Of a stretch of DNA of 64,000 bases, positions 34,861 to 43,284 are shown piece by piece. The translations under genes were made by a program, and so were the position numbers. The stretch spans positions 868,001 through 932,000 of the forward strand of contig NZ_FNQB01000001.1 of the NCBI RefSeq assembly GCF_900107455.1, read 5' to 3'. Positions within the stretch are counted from its first letter, which is position 1. Each line of letters starts with the position of its first letter. The stretch comes from Asanoa ishikariensis (GTDB lineage: Bacteria; Actinomycetota; Actinomycetes; Mycobacteriales; Micromonosporaceae). Below the pieces are notes generated by a model. It did not search any database and was not told where the DNA came from. It saw only the letters and a list, made by a program, of their open reading frames with translations.

Positions 34861-35006
34861 GTCCGCCTAGCGGACGGTTGTCCGTACGGTTTCATCTTGG
34901 CCATGAGTTGACCCTCCGCGCAACAACTGGCACCTTGACGTTTCACTGTGAACGGGCTCACAATCGCGACGTTCAACCGGTTGGCCGCTAGGCGGACTAC
35001 TGTCCG
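34861..35006. promoter_or_regulatory. divergent promoter region with paired CGGAC-N4-GTCCG dyads
   Basis: The 182-base gap between divergent catabolic operons holds one dyad at each end: CGGAC-GGTT-GTCCG (34871-34884) and CGGAC-TACT-GTCCG (34993-35006), 122 bp apart. Each is flanked by a CTAG/GCGG extension: GTCCGCCTAGCGGAC covers 34861-34875, and a near inverted copy covers 34983-34997. I infer that the IclR regulator encoded at 36451 binds both, perhaps with looping. Individual -10/-35 boxes could not be fixed. Confidence 0.6.
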
Positions 35007-35022
35007 ATTGGAGTGACGGCAA

Positions 35023-36447
35023 ATGAGCGTGCTGTTTCGCAACGGCCTCGTAGTGACCATGGACAACAGCCATACGGTGCTGCGGGACGCGGACGTGCTG
35101 GTGGTCGGCGACAAGATCGCCGAGATAGGCATCGGCCTGACCGCGCCCGAGGGCACCGAGGAGATCGATGCCAGCGGCGGGATCATCATGCCGGGCATGA
35201 TCGACACCCACCGGCACATGTGGCAGACCGCGATGCGCGGCTACGGTGCCGACTGGACGCTGACCCAGTACTTCGTCTGGTACTACCTCGAGTCGGGCAA
35301 GTTGTTCCGCCCGCAGGACATCTACGCCGGCAACCTGCTCGGCGCGCTGGAGGCCATCGACGCGGGCGTGACCACCACCGTCGACTGGTCGCACGGCCTG
35401 CGGACCGTCGACCACGCCGACGCGGCGGTCGACGCGCTGGAGGCGGTGCCCGGCCGGTTCGTGCTCGCCTACGGCAACATCCAGGAGGGACCCTGGCAGT
35501 GGTCGGCCGCGCCCGAGTTCCGTGACTTCGTCAACCGGCGGCTGCACGGCAAGGGCGACATGCTCGGGTTCCAGATGGCCTTCGACGTGCCCGGCGACCC
35601 GGCGTTCCCGGAGAAGGCGGCCTTCGAGGTGGCCCGCGATCTCGGCGTGGCCGTGACCACGCACGCCGGTGTGTGGGGCGCGACCAACGACGACGGCATC
35701 CGGCTGATGTACGAGAACGGCTTCATGACGCCGCAGACCGTCTACGTGCACGCGGCGACGCTGACCGCTGACTCGTACAACCGGATCGCCGCGACCGGCG
35801 GCTCGGTGTCGGTCGCGACGGAGAGCGAGCAGAGCGCCGGCCAGGGCTACCCGCCCACCTGGCAGCTTCGCCACCACGACATCCCGGTCTCGCTGTCGAA
35901 CGACACCAGCGTCTGGTGGAGCGGCGACCTGTTCTCCGCGATGCGCACCACGCTCGGCGCCGACCGGTCCCGCGAGCACATGGCGGCGCACGCCAACGCG
36001 GAGACGGTCACCCACTGCCACCTGCGGGCCGAGCAGGTCGTCGAGTACGCCACCATGGGCGGCGCCCGCGCGCTGGGGCTCGACTCGGTGGTCGGCAGCC
36101 TCGAGCCGGGCAAGAAGGCCGACGTGGTGCTGATCAAGAACGACAACTCGCCGGTGATGTTCCCGATCCTCAACGTGTACGGGCACATCGCGTTCCAGGC
36201 GCAGCGGGCCGACGTCGACGCGGTCGTCGTCAACGGCCGGGTCGTCAAGCGGGCCGGCCGGCTGGTCGACGTCGACCTCGCGGCGGCCAAGAGCAAGATC
36301 ACCGAGACCATCGACTACCTCGTCGGCGAAATGGGCGCTGAAGCCTGGCAGAAGGGTATGAACCCGGACATCCCCGAGGCGAAGTCCGTCGACAACCCCT
36401 ACCAGTACTCCGACTACGACGCCGGCTCGGCGCAATGGAAGCATTGA
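35023..36447 (+). CDS. amidohydrolase (TRZ/ATZ/cytosine-deaminase type)
   Basis: A 474-residue metal-dependent hydrolase. MPGMIDTHRHMWQ gives the HxH metal pair (about residues 64-66), VTTHAGVWG and YVHAATL the second and third His, and SLSNDTSVWWSGD the catalytic Asp (about 300). The C-terminal EPGKKADVVLIKND is typical of hydrolytic deaminases and chlorohydrolases of the AtzA/8-oxoguanine group. The substrate is probably a nitrogen heterocycle or amide feeding the divergent ring-cleavage operon. GGAGTGACGGCAA precedes the ATG. Confidence 0.88.
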   Translation: MSVLFRNGLVVTMDNSHTVLRDADVLVVGDKIAEIGIGLTAPEGTEEIDASGGIIMPGMIDTHRHMWQTAMRGYGADWTLTQYFVWYYLESGKLFRPQDIYAGNLLGALEAIDAGVTTTVDWSHGLRTVDHADAAVDALEAVPGRFVLAYGNIQEGPWQWSAAPEFRDFVNRRLHGKGDMLGFQMAFDVPGDPAFPEKAAFEVARDLGVAVTTHAGVWGATNDDGIRLMYENGFMTPQTVYVHAATLTADSYNRIAATGGSVSVATESEQSAGQGYPPTWQLRHHDIPVSLSNDTSVWWSGDLFSAMRTTLGADRSREHMAAHANAETVTHCHLRAEQVVEYATMGGARALGLDSVVGSLEPGKKADVVLIKNDNSPVMFPILNVYGHIAFQAQRADVDAVVVNGRVVKRAGRLVDVDLAAAKSKITETIDYLVGEMGAEAWQKGMNPDIPEAKSVDNPYQYSDYDAGSAQWKH

Positions 36448-36450
36448 GGA

Positions 36451-37251
36451 ATGGCGCGCGAGTCCGGACCTGACTTCATCGAAGCGCTGGCCCGTGGGCT
36501 CGACGTGCTCCGTTCGTTCCCGGCCGGCCAGCCCGTGCGCACGCTGAGCGATCTCGCCGGCGTGACCGGGCTGGCCCGGCCGACGGTGCGGCGGATCCTG
36601 CTCACTCTCGAAGAGCTGGGCTACGTGCGGGTGGCGGAGCGCGGATACGCGCTGACCCCGCGGGTGCTCGAGCTCGGCATGGCGTACGTCAACTCGCTGA
36701 GTATGTGGGACGTCGCCCGGCCGCACATGGAACGCCTCGTCGCCCAGACCAACGAGTCCACCTCGATGGCCCAGCTCGACGGCGGCGACATCGTCTACGT
36801 GGCCCGGGTGGCGGTGCCGAAGATCGTGACCCTGGCGGTCAGCATCGGCACCCGCTTCCCGGCGCCGCCCACCTCGATGGGCCAGGTGCTGCTGGCCGCG
36901 CTGTCGCCGGACGAGTTGGCCGCGAGGCTGGCCGAGCCGAGCCGGTCCGGCATCACGCCGCGCTGGCAGCCGGCCCGCGACGAGCTCGACCGCCACCTCC
37001 GCGAGGTGCGGGCCAAGGGTTGGGCGCTGGCGGACCAGGACCTGGCGCTGGGCATCCGCTCGGTGGCGACCAGCGTCCGCGACGGCGACGGCAAGGTGGT
37101 CGCGGCGATCAACGTGACCGTGCACGCGGCCGAGACCTCGGTCGAGCGCCTCACCGAGGAGCACCTGCCGCGGTTGCTCCGGTGCGCCGCCGACATCAGC
37201 CACGACTGGGCCCGCAAGGGCGCGGTCCCCTTGGTGGTGACCGCGCCCTAG
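36451..37251 (+). CDS. IclR-family transcriptional regulator
   Basis: A 266-residue regulator of the PcaR/PobR type. The N-terminal HTH (FIEALARGLDVLRSF, TLSDLAGVTGLARPTVRRIL, residues 9-55) opens with the characteristic IclR helix, and the effector domain (VARPHMERLVAQTNES, MGQVLLAALS, AINVTVHAAETS) follows. Such regulators control protocatechuate and 4-hydroxybenzoate pathways. It starts 3 bases after the amidohydrolase stop. The CGGAC-N4-GTCCG dyads at 34871 and 34993 are its probable sites. Confidence 0.92.
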   Translation: MARESGPDFIEALARGLDVLRSFPAGQPVRTLSDLAGVTGLARPTVRRILLTLEELGYVRVAERGYALTPRVLELGMAYVNSLSMWDVARPHMERLVAQTNESTSMAQLDGGDIVYVARVAVPKIVTLAVSIGTRFPAPPTSMGQVLLAALSPDELAARLAEPSRSGITPRWQPARDELDRHLREVRAKGWALADQDLALGIRSVATSVRDGDGKVVAAINVTVHAAETSVERLTEEHLPRLLRCAADISHDWARKGAVPLVVTAP

Positions 37252-37255
37252 CGGG

Positions 37256-38371
37256 CTATGGCGTGTAGGACAGCAGCCGGCGCTTGGCGTTGGCAGTCGA
37301 CTCCACGCTGCGGGCGATCACCCGGTCGTCAGCGTCCAGCAACAACAGCTCCGAACCCTTGTCGGTCTCCACCCGGGCGAGCATCCCGCCGTCGGCCAGG
37401 AAGATCGCGTTGGTCAGCTCGCCCTCGAACGGCATGTCGACCACCTTCTTCGCCGAGACGTCGATGATCGTGTTGCAGCCGAGGTCCCGCGCGGCGTCGC
37501 CGCCCGTGGTGTCCGGGCCAGCGAGCCAGGCGCAGATCCGGTCACCGTCGGCGGAGATGCCGTTGAGGCCGACGTAGAACCGACCGCCGACGTCGTCGCG
37601 ATCGAGGGTCACCTTGTTGCCGCCGGACAGGTCCTGGACGGTGACCCCGCGAATGTCGCCGTGCTGGAACGCGATCCGCTTGCGGTCGGCCGACCAGCGG
37701 ACGTGGCATCCGTCGACCTCGTCGAAGATCTCTGTAACACCCTCGGTGCTGGGTAGGGTGACCAGCCCGTAGTCCTTAGGCAACGGGTTGAAGAGCAGCA
37801 GTTCGCCGTCCGCGCTCCAGATCGGCTCCGTGCACATGTTCTCCACGTCCGGGTACACGGTGCGCCGGTCGCCACCGTCCAGGTCGGACATCATCAGTGT
37901 GCCGTTCTCCACCCACGTCACCCGCTTGCCGTCTGGGGAGACGTTCACGTTGAGGACGTCGCCACCGGGGTATTGGCGGCCGTCCAGGTAGAGCCTTCCG
38001 CGTTGGTCCAGGTAGAAGACCTTGCCCGGGACCTTCGGCAGGCCGGGCTCGGTCGACGGTGGGCTGGTCGACGGCGCCGGGGTGGTCACGGTGGGCGTCG
38101 GCGCCGGCGTCGTCGGCCGCGGGGTCGGCAGCAGGGTCGGCCCGATCGGCGGCGGGGTCGGAGTGTCGTGGTTCGCGGCCACGAAACCGACGGGGCCGCC
38201 CACGAACAGCACGGCGCAGGTCGCGATGGCCGCCGCGCCAGCCCGGCGCCGGCGCCGGAGCCAGTGGCGCGCCGCGGCGGTCCCGGGAGGCGTGACGTAG
38301 GGAGCCACCTCGTCGCGGAACTCGTTGAACAGCTCGCTCAGGCGGGCATCGTCGTCGTTGAAGTCACGCAC
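37256..38371 (-). CDS. sigma-factor-linked membrane protein with beta-propeller-like domain
   Basis: A 371-residue type II-oriented membrane protein. A short cytoplasmic N-terminus (LSELFNEFRDEVAPYVTPPG) precedes one transmembrane helix (about residues 48-66), then a Pro/Thr linker (about 70-110) and an outer domain. That domain has repeated TolB/WD40-like blades (VSPDGKRVTWVENG, WSADGELLLFNP, WSADRKRIAFQHG). It overlaps the sigma-factor stop by 8 bases, so it probably acts as its anti-sigma or signalling partner, though no ZAS zinc motif is seen. Confidence 0.8.
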   Translation of the reverse strand: MRDFNDDDARLSELFNEFRDEVAPYVTPPGTAAARHWLRRRRRAGAAAIATCAVLFVGGPVGFVAANHDTPTPPPIGPTLLPTPRPTTPAPTPTVTTPAPSTSPPSTEPGLPKVPGKVFYLDQRGRLYLDGRQYPGGDVLNVNVSPDGKRVTWVENGTLMMSDLDGGDRRTVYPDVENMCTEPIWSADGELLLFNPLPKDYGLVTLPSTEGVTEIFDEVDGCHVRWSADRKRIAFQHGDIRGVTVQDLSGGNKVTLDRDDVGGRFYVGLNGISADGDRICAWLAGPDTTGGDAARDLGCNTIIDVSAKKVVDMPFEGELTNAIFLADGGMLARVETDKGSELLLLDADDRVIARSVESTANAKRRLLSYTP

Positions 38372-38903
38372 TGTCCGCCTCCTCTTCGCTCAGTTGGGTG
38401 GCGAGCGCGGCACGACCTCGGTGCAGCCACGACTTCACCGTGTTCTCGGAAATGCCCTCCTGCCGGGCGATCTCGGCGATCGGTAGGTCCGCGAGATAGT
38501 GCAGGATCAGCGCCTTGCGGTGGTCGGGCTTCAGCGCGGCCAGCGCACGGGCCAGGGCGACCCGATCGGGACTCGGCTCCGCGACGTGCTCCGGCCTCTG
38601 CTGGCGGAGGAACTGCGCCGCTGTGCGGGTCCGCCGCCACCGGCTGGTGGCCAGGTTCCAGGCGACCCGGCGCACCCACGCCGCAGGGTCGTCGTAGTCG
38701 ACCACATGTTTCCATCGGGACAGCGCCCGGCAGAACGCCTCCTGCACGACATCCTGCGCCCCCGGGAGATCCCTGGTGTACGCGTACAACTGGATGGTCA
38801 GCGACTGGAAATGGGCGGCGTAGAACTCTTCGAAGCTGGTTTGACCTGGCGGCCCGAGCCCGGGCACCACGTCGAGATCGCCCCCGTCTCGCAAGGAAAC
38901 CAC
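38364..38903 (-). CDS. SigE-family ECF RNA polymerase sigma factor
   Basis: A 179-residue ECF sigma factor. Region 2 is FEEFYAAHFQSLTIQLYAYTRDLPGAQDVVQEAFCRAL (in outline, residues 24-62), and region 4 ends KPDHRKALILHYLADLPIAEIARQEGISENTVKSWLHRGR (in outline, 125-165). The short linker and VQEAF motif place it in the actinobacterial SigE family. It starts with GTG and is coupled to the membrane partner downstream. Its targets are not visible. Confidence 0.92.
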   Translation of the reverse strand: MVSLRDGGDLDVVPGLGPPGQTSFEEFYAAHFQSLTIQLYAYTRDLPGAQDVVQEAFCRALSRWKHVVDYDDPAAWVRRVAWNLATSRWRRTRTAAQFLRQQRPEHVAEPSPDRVALARALAALKPDHRKALILHYLADLPIAEIARQEGISENTVKSWLHRGRAALATQLSEEEADSA

Positions 38904-39013
38904 CGTCCTCGCATCCTCCGCGATCGCGGCCGTCCCTCGTGGGCGGCCGATCGGCGACTACACGCGTCGTCGCGCGGGAAGGTTGCGGACATCTTCCGCC
39001 ATGGATCCGACAG

Positions 39014-40543
39014 TTACGGATGCCAGCGGTCGCCGAGCCACATGCGGTTGGCCCAGTCGGCGTACGGGAGGAAGTCCCCGACGAAGAGCTTGTGGAAGTA
39101 GGCGAAGCAGAGCACGACGAGCACCATGTACGCCCCGGCCGCGACCGCGCCCACCAGCCTGCGGTCGGTGTCGACCGGGTCGGGCGGGCCGATCATGGCG
39201 CCGAGCACGTAGACGACGGCCAGCACCAGGAAGGGAAGGATCGGCGCGGTGTAGAAGTTGAACATGACCCGGTGCGCGTCGGCCGCGTAGTAGAACCAGG
39301 GCAGCCACCCGGCCGCCACCATCAGCAGGATCGCGCCGGGTCGCCAGTCCCGGCGGGCGATGCCGAGCCAGGTGGTTCCCGCCAGGGCGGGCAGGAACGA
39401 CCACCAGAGCAACGGGGTGCCGAGCAGGATGATCTCGGAGACCGGGGCCTGACCCCAGGGCGCGCCCGGGTACGCCAGGTGGACCGTCACCGGCTTGCCC
39501 AGCAGGAGCCACTGCCACGGCCAGGACTGGCTCGGGTGCTTGTCCTGGAGCGTGGAGTGGAAGCCGAACGCCTGCTGGTGGTAGTGGATCAGGTTCTGTA
39601 GCGCCCCGATGACGGGAAGCTCGGACTGGCCGCTGTCGGCCCGCCAGTGCCGGAAGTAGCCGTCGTCGGTGAGCAGCCAGCCGGACCAGGAGGTCAGGTA
39701 GACCGCGACGATCACGAAGCCGCACAGCACCAGAGCGCCGGTCTCCTGGCGGAACGTCTCCTGCCACGGGTGGCGCACGCCGGCCGAGCGCCGGGCGCCG
39801 GCCTCCCACCAGAGCACCAGCAGGGCGAACACGGGCAGGAAGAACAGCGCGCTCCACTTGGTGGAGACCGCGCAGCCGAAGAGGAACGCGGCGAACAGGC
39901 GCCACCAGCGCACACCGGTCGGTGCCCCGGTGCCGGCGGCGAGGGCCTCCAGCCAGACCCGGCGCCGCTGGTCGCGGTCGATCAGCAGGGCGCCGAAGGC
40001 GGCGAGGACGAACAGCATCAGGAAGATGTCGAGCATCGCGACCCGGGACAGCACCAGGTGGAAGCCGTCCAGCGCGAGCAGCAGGCCCGCCGCGCAGCCG
40101 AGCACGGTCGAGCCGAACATCCGCCGGGCGATCCGCACCATCAGCAGCACGGACACGGTGCCGGCCACGGCGGCCGAGAAACGCCAGCCGAACTCGGGCG
40201 CCGCGTCGATGAGGTGGCCGGTCAGGTGCTGGTTGCCGTCGACGTCGTAGTAGCCGAACGCCCACTCGCCGAGCGCGATCAGCCATTTGCCGAGCGGCGG
40301 GTGCACGACGTACGCGGGCGCGTTGTCCCGGTAGTTCCACTCGACGCCCTTGGTGAGCAGGCCCCAGCCGTCTTTGGCGTAGTAGGTCTCGTCGAACAGC
40401 TTGCCCTGCGGCTGGGCCAGGCCCGAGAACCGCAGGACGGCCGCGACCAGCACCACGAAGCCGGTCGCGTACCAGGAGGAGACGCTGCCGCGCGGCTCGA
40501 AGCGCGCAAGGCGGCGTCGGGTGACTTCGGCAGCCGCGCGCAC
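39014..40543 (-). CDS. dolichyl-phosphate-mannose protein mannosyltransferase (PMT, GT39)
   Basis: A 509-residue multispan membrane enzyme that transfers mannose from polyprenyl phosphate to secreted proteins during export. GKLFDETYYAKDGWG (about residue 48) carries the catalytic Asp-Glu pair; VVHPPLGKWLIALGEW, RVAMLDIFLMLFV and VSTKWSALFFLPVFAL are family signatures, with about 10-11 transmembrane helices. The GTG start lies 16 bases after a small unknown gene. In many actinobacteria pmt sits next to rsmI, but not here. Confidence 0.93.
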   Translation of the reverse strand: MRAAAEVTRRRLARFEPRGSVSSWYATGFVVLVAAVLRFSGLAQPQGKLFDETYYAKDGWGLLTKGVEWNYRDNAPAYVVHPPLGKWLIALGEWAFGYYDVDGNQHLTGHLIDAAPEFGWRFSAAVAGTVSVLLMVRIARRMFGSTVLGCAAGLLLALDGFHLVLSRVAMLDIFLMLFVLAAFGALLIDRDQRRRVWLEALAAGTGAPTGVRWWRLFAAFLFGCAVSTKWSALFFLPVFALLVLWWEAGARRSAGVRHPWQETFRQETGALVLCGFVIVAVYLTSWSGWLLTDDGYFRHWRADSGQSELPVIGALQNLIHYHQQAFGFHSTLQDKHPSQSWPWQWLLLGKPVTVHLAYPGAPWGQAPVSEIILLGTPLLWWSFLPALAGTTWLGIARRDWRPGAILLMVAAGWLPWFYYAADAHRVMFNFYTAPILPFLVLAVVYVLGAMIGPPDPVDTDRRLVGAVAAGAYMVLVVLCFAYFHKLFVGDFLPYADWANRMWLGDRWHP

Positions 40544-40559
40544 CGCGCGATCATACGGG

Positions 40560-40871
40560 TTAAATCCGCGCGGCCCAGCCGCCCTCCGGTGGCTTTCGGA
40601 CGACCTTGGTCAAGTCCTTCCAGATCGATCGACCACCGGTCGAGGCGGCCATCAACCGATCGACCCAGGCCCGAGCCGCCCACTCCTCGTCGAACGCCGG
40701 CCAGGTCACGTCGCGGTCCTTGTCGCCGGCCCTGGCCCGCACCAGCCAGCCGGCATCAGGGTCGCGATGGAGCCAGATGTCGCGCCGGGTGCGGCTGTCG
40801 CGGTCACCGTTCCACCATCGTCCGACCAGTTCCACGATCGACAGGCTATCGAACACCTGTTCTATTGACAA
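40560..40871 (-). CDS. small unknown protein between channel and PMT genes
   Basis: I do not recognise this 103-residue, Trp- and Asp-rich soluble protein (SIVELVGRWWNGDRDSRTRRD, in outline; GWLVRARAGDKDRDVTWPAFDEEWAARAWVDRL, in outline). The start is uncertain: TTG at 40871 or GTG at 40856, neither with a good ribosome site. It lies in a same-strand chain, 4 bases after the RCK protein stop and 16 bases before PMT, which supports a real cotranscribed gene. Confidence 0.6.
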   Translation of the reverse strand: MSIEQVFDSLSIVELVGRWWNGDRDSRTRRDIWLHRDPDAGWLVRARAGDKDRDVTWPAFDEEWAARAWVDRLMAASTGGRSIWKDLTKVVRKPPEGGWAARI

Positions 40872-40875
40872 TCAC

Positions 40876-42624
40876 TTACGGAGCGTCACTGCCGGTCGCT
40901 GGGTGTGGTCGGGCGAGCAGGCGCAGGGGCTGTGGTTCCGGCAGTGGCGCGGCGTCCGGGTTCGGCCGGGTGCGGGCGAGCAGGCCGGCCAGCCCGGCCC
41001 GGGTGGCCACGACGATCAGCCGGTCGGTGCGGACCAGCCGGCGGCGCTCGGGCACCGTCCACAGCGTCTGGCCGATCCGGCCCGTGCGGACGGCCACGAG
41101 ACGCACCTCGTTGGGCCGGTCGACCTCTGGGCACAACCGGCCCTCCAGCTCCGAGCCGGCGCCGACGGGAAGCTCGGCGACCAGCAGCACCCGGCGGCCG
41201 ACGGGGATCGCGTCGATTACCTCGCGGCCGAACAGCGCCGCCGCGAAGGCGGGTGCGGCCAGGTAGGAGACGCTGCGAGACAGGTCGATGTCGAAGGTGC
41301 GCTTGACCCGGCGGGCGAAGCCCTCGTCATAGAGGCGCAGCACCACCCGCAGTCGGCCGCCGTGCAGCGCCCGGCCGAGCAGCGCGGTCTCCAGGTTGGA
41401 GACGTCGTCGGTGGAGAGCACGAGCAGGGCCCGGGCGGTGGCCACGGACGCGGCCCGTAGCGTCTCGGCGCTGTTGCCGTTCGCGATGATCACCGGGACG
41501 CCGAGCTCGCGGGCGACCGCGACACCCCGGGCGTCGGGGGAACGGTCGACGCAGACCACGTCCACGCCGAACCCGTGCAGCTCGCGCAGCACCCGCGTGC
41601 CGACGTTGCCGAGCCCCACGATGACCACGTGGTCCGCGACCGGCCGGGTCAGCGCGCCCGAGGCGAGCGCGAGCCGGGCGGTGACCACCGCCTCGACGAC
41701 GAGGACGGTGACGAACGGGACCAACGCGACCCCGGCCAGCCCGAGGGTGACCAGCACGACGTGTTCGACCGCACCACCGGTGACCTCGCCTTCGATGCCG
41801 CCGAGCGCGGTGACTGCGGCCAGGTAGCCGGCCTCCCAGAGGTTGAGGTCGCGCAGGTGGGCCAGCAGCGCGGTGCTGACGAAGAGCAGTGCGGCCACCC
41901 CGGCCAGCGCGTAGCGCAGTCGCCGCCGGCCGAGCACCAGCCGGGTCACCCGCAGCGGCAGCCTGGCGGGCCGGGCCGCCGGTCGGGGCGGCTCGCCGTA
42001 GCGACGGACCAGGAGCAGGTCGGCCGCGGCGTCGTCGGCCGGCAGGGTCTCCGGCTCGGCGCGGCCGTCGAGCACGGCCAGGCCGCAGACCACGTCGTCC
42101 GGGTCGGGCTGCTCGGAACGGTGCGCGGTGACCAGGAACTGGTCGGTCAGCCGGACGTACGTGGGCACGTCGTCCCCGAGCGCCGCCGCGACGAACGCGG
42201 GCGCCGCGATCTCCGAGCCGGAGAGCACGTCGCAGTCACCGAGCATCGCGGTCACGCCCTGGGCGAGGATCGGGTTGAACACCCGGACCACGATCCGGGC
42301 GGTCGGGTTGAGCTCGCGGACCATCATGGCGGCGTCCACGTTGGCCACGTCGTCGCGCTCGACCAGCGCGACCGCGTTCGCCTCCGCGACGCCGGCCCGG
42401 ACCAGCACGTCCGGGGTGAGCCGGGCGGCGGCCACCAGCACCGGGCGCAGGTCGGGGTCGCCGGTGTCCGGCTCGAGGTCGGCGATGTCGGGCGCCTGGT
42501 CGGCGTCGGCCGACCGGACGATGACCGTGACCGGCACGGCGTACGTGTTGATCAGTTCGCTGGCCAACCGGCGGGCCAGCGTGTTGTCGCCCCACACGAG
42601 GAACACGCCCGGATGGTCCGTCAC
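40876..42624 (-). CDS. TrkA/RCK-domain channel-like membrane protein
   Basis: A 582-residue protein with two RCK/TrkA-N domains around a membrane core. The first nucleotide fold starts VFLVWGDNTLARRLASELI (residue 6). Two hydrophobic helices span about residues 230-310, and a second fold begins VVIVGLGNVGTRVLRELHGFGVDVVCVDRS (in outline, about 325). The pore loop reads AAVTALGGIEGE where potassium channels normally have TVGYGD, so ion selectivity is doubtful. It starts with GTG overlapping kptA by four bases. Confidence 0.82.
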   Translation of the reverse strand: MTDHPGVFLVWGDNTLARRLASELINTYAVPVTVIVRSADADQAPDIADLEPDTGDPDLRPVLVAAARLTPDVLVRAGVAEANAVALVERDDVANVDAAMMVRELNPTARIVVRVFNPILAQGVTAMLGDCDVLSGSEIAAPAFVAAALGDDVPTYVRLTDQFLVTAHRSEQPDPDDVVCGLAVLDGRAEPETLPADDAAADLLLVRRYGEPPRPAARPARLPLRVTRLVLGRRRLRYALAGVAALLFVSTALLAHLRDLNLWEAGYLAAVTALGGIEGEVTGGAVEHVVLVTLGLAGVALVPFVTVLVVEAVVTARLALASGALTRPVADHVVIVGLGNVGTRVLRELHGFGVDVVCVDRSPDARGVAVARELGVPVIIANGNSAETLRAASVATARALLVLSTDDVSNLETALLGRALHGGRLRVVLRLYDEGFARRVKRTFDIDLSRSVSYLAAPAFAAALFGREVIDAIPVGRRVLLVAELPVGAGSELEGRLCPEVDRPNEVRLVAVRTGRIGQTLWTVPERRRLVRTDRLIVVATRAGLAGLLARTRPNPDAAPLPEPQPLRLLARPHPATGSDAP

Positions 42625-43202
42625 TCCGGTGGACGCGGCTCCAGCCGGCGGATGAACGCTGGTGGAACGTGTTCGGTCAGCCACACCCCGTTGGCGCTGC
42701 ACTGGAAACGGTGTCCAGCGGCTGCCATCGCCGCCGCGTCGACCACTAACAGGGCCACCGCGCCGTGGCGCCGGGCGCCGACGATGCGGGCCGTGGGCAC
42801 GTCGACCGACAGGTGCACGGCGTGCCGGCCGCGCTTGACCAGCCCTTCGCGCAGAATCGCCGGCACCGCGGCGGCCGAGGTGCCGTGGAAGAGCCGCTCC
42901 GGTGGCGTGCTGTCGGGCAGGCCGAGGTCGACCGGCACCGAGTGGCCCTGGCTGGCCCGGATTCGCTCGCGGCCGTCGGTGCCGATGGCCAGCGCGAACC
43001 GGCGCTTGTCGTTGCCGGCCACCACCGCGTCGAGATCGGAACGGGTGAGCGGTGTGCCGTGCGCGGCGAAGGCGGCGAGCAGGACGTCGACCTCGACCCA
43101 GCCCTGCGGGTCGAGCGTCAAACCGAGGCTGGCCGGGCGATGCCGCAACACCGTCGAGAGCCGCTTGCTGACGCGTACGTGTCGAGCATCCACGGCACCC
43201 AT
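42621..43202 (-). CDS. kptA: RNA 2'-phosphotransferase, Tpt1/KptA
   Basis: A 193-residue member of the KptA family, which removes an RNA 2'-phosphate using NAD+ and makes ADP-ribose 1'',2''-cyclic phosphate. VSKRLSTVLRHRPASLGL (about residue 12) holds the catalytic Arg-His; IRASQGHSVPVDLGL (about 85), FHGTSAAAVPAILREGL and VHLSVDVPTARIVGARR complete the NAD+ site. Bacterial substrates are not established. It is the first gene of a four-gene minus-strand chain with the RCK protein, a small protein and PMT. Confidence 0.93.
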   Translation of the reverse strand: MGAVDARHVRVSKRLSTVLRHRPASLGLTLDPQGWVEVDVLLAAFAAHGTPLTRSDLDAVVAGNDKRRFALAIGTDGRERIRASQGHSVPVDLGLPDSTPPERLFHGTSAAAVPAILREGLVKRGRHAVHLSVDVPTARIVGARRHGAVALLVVDAAAMAAAGHRFQCSANGVWLTEHVPPAFIRRLEPRPPE

Positions 43203-43284
43203 TGTCGCCCGACCTCGTCGGCGGCCGTGGTCCCGGCCGAACGGATGATCATTTACGGGCGCCGGGCACGTAGCGTGTCCGGCT

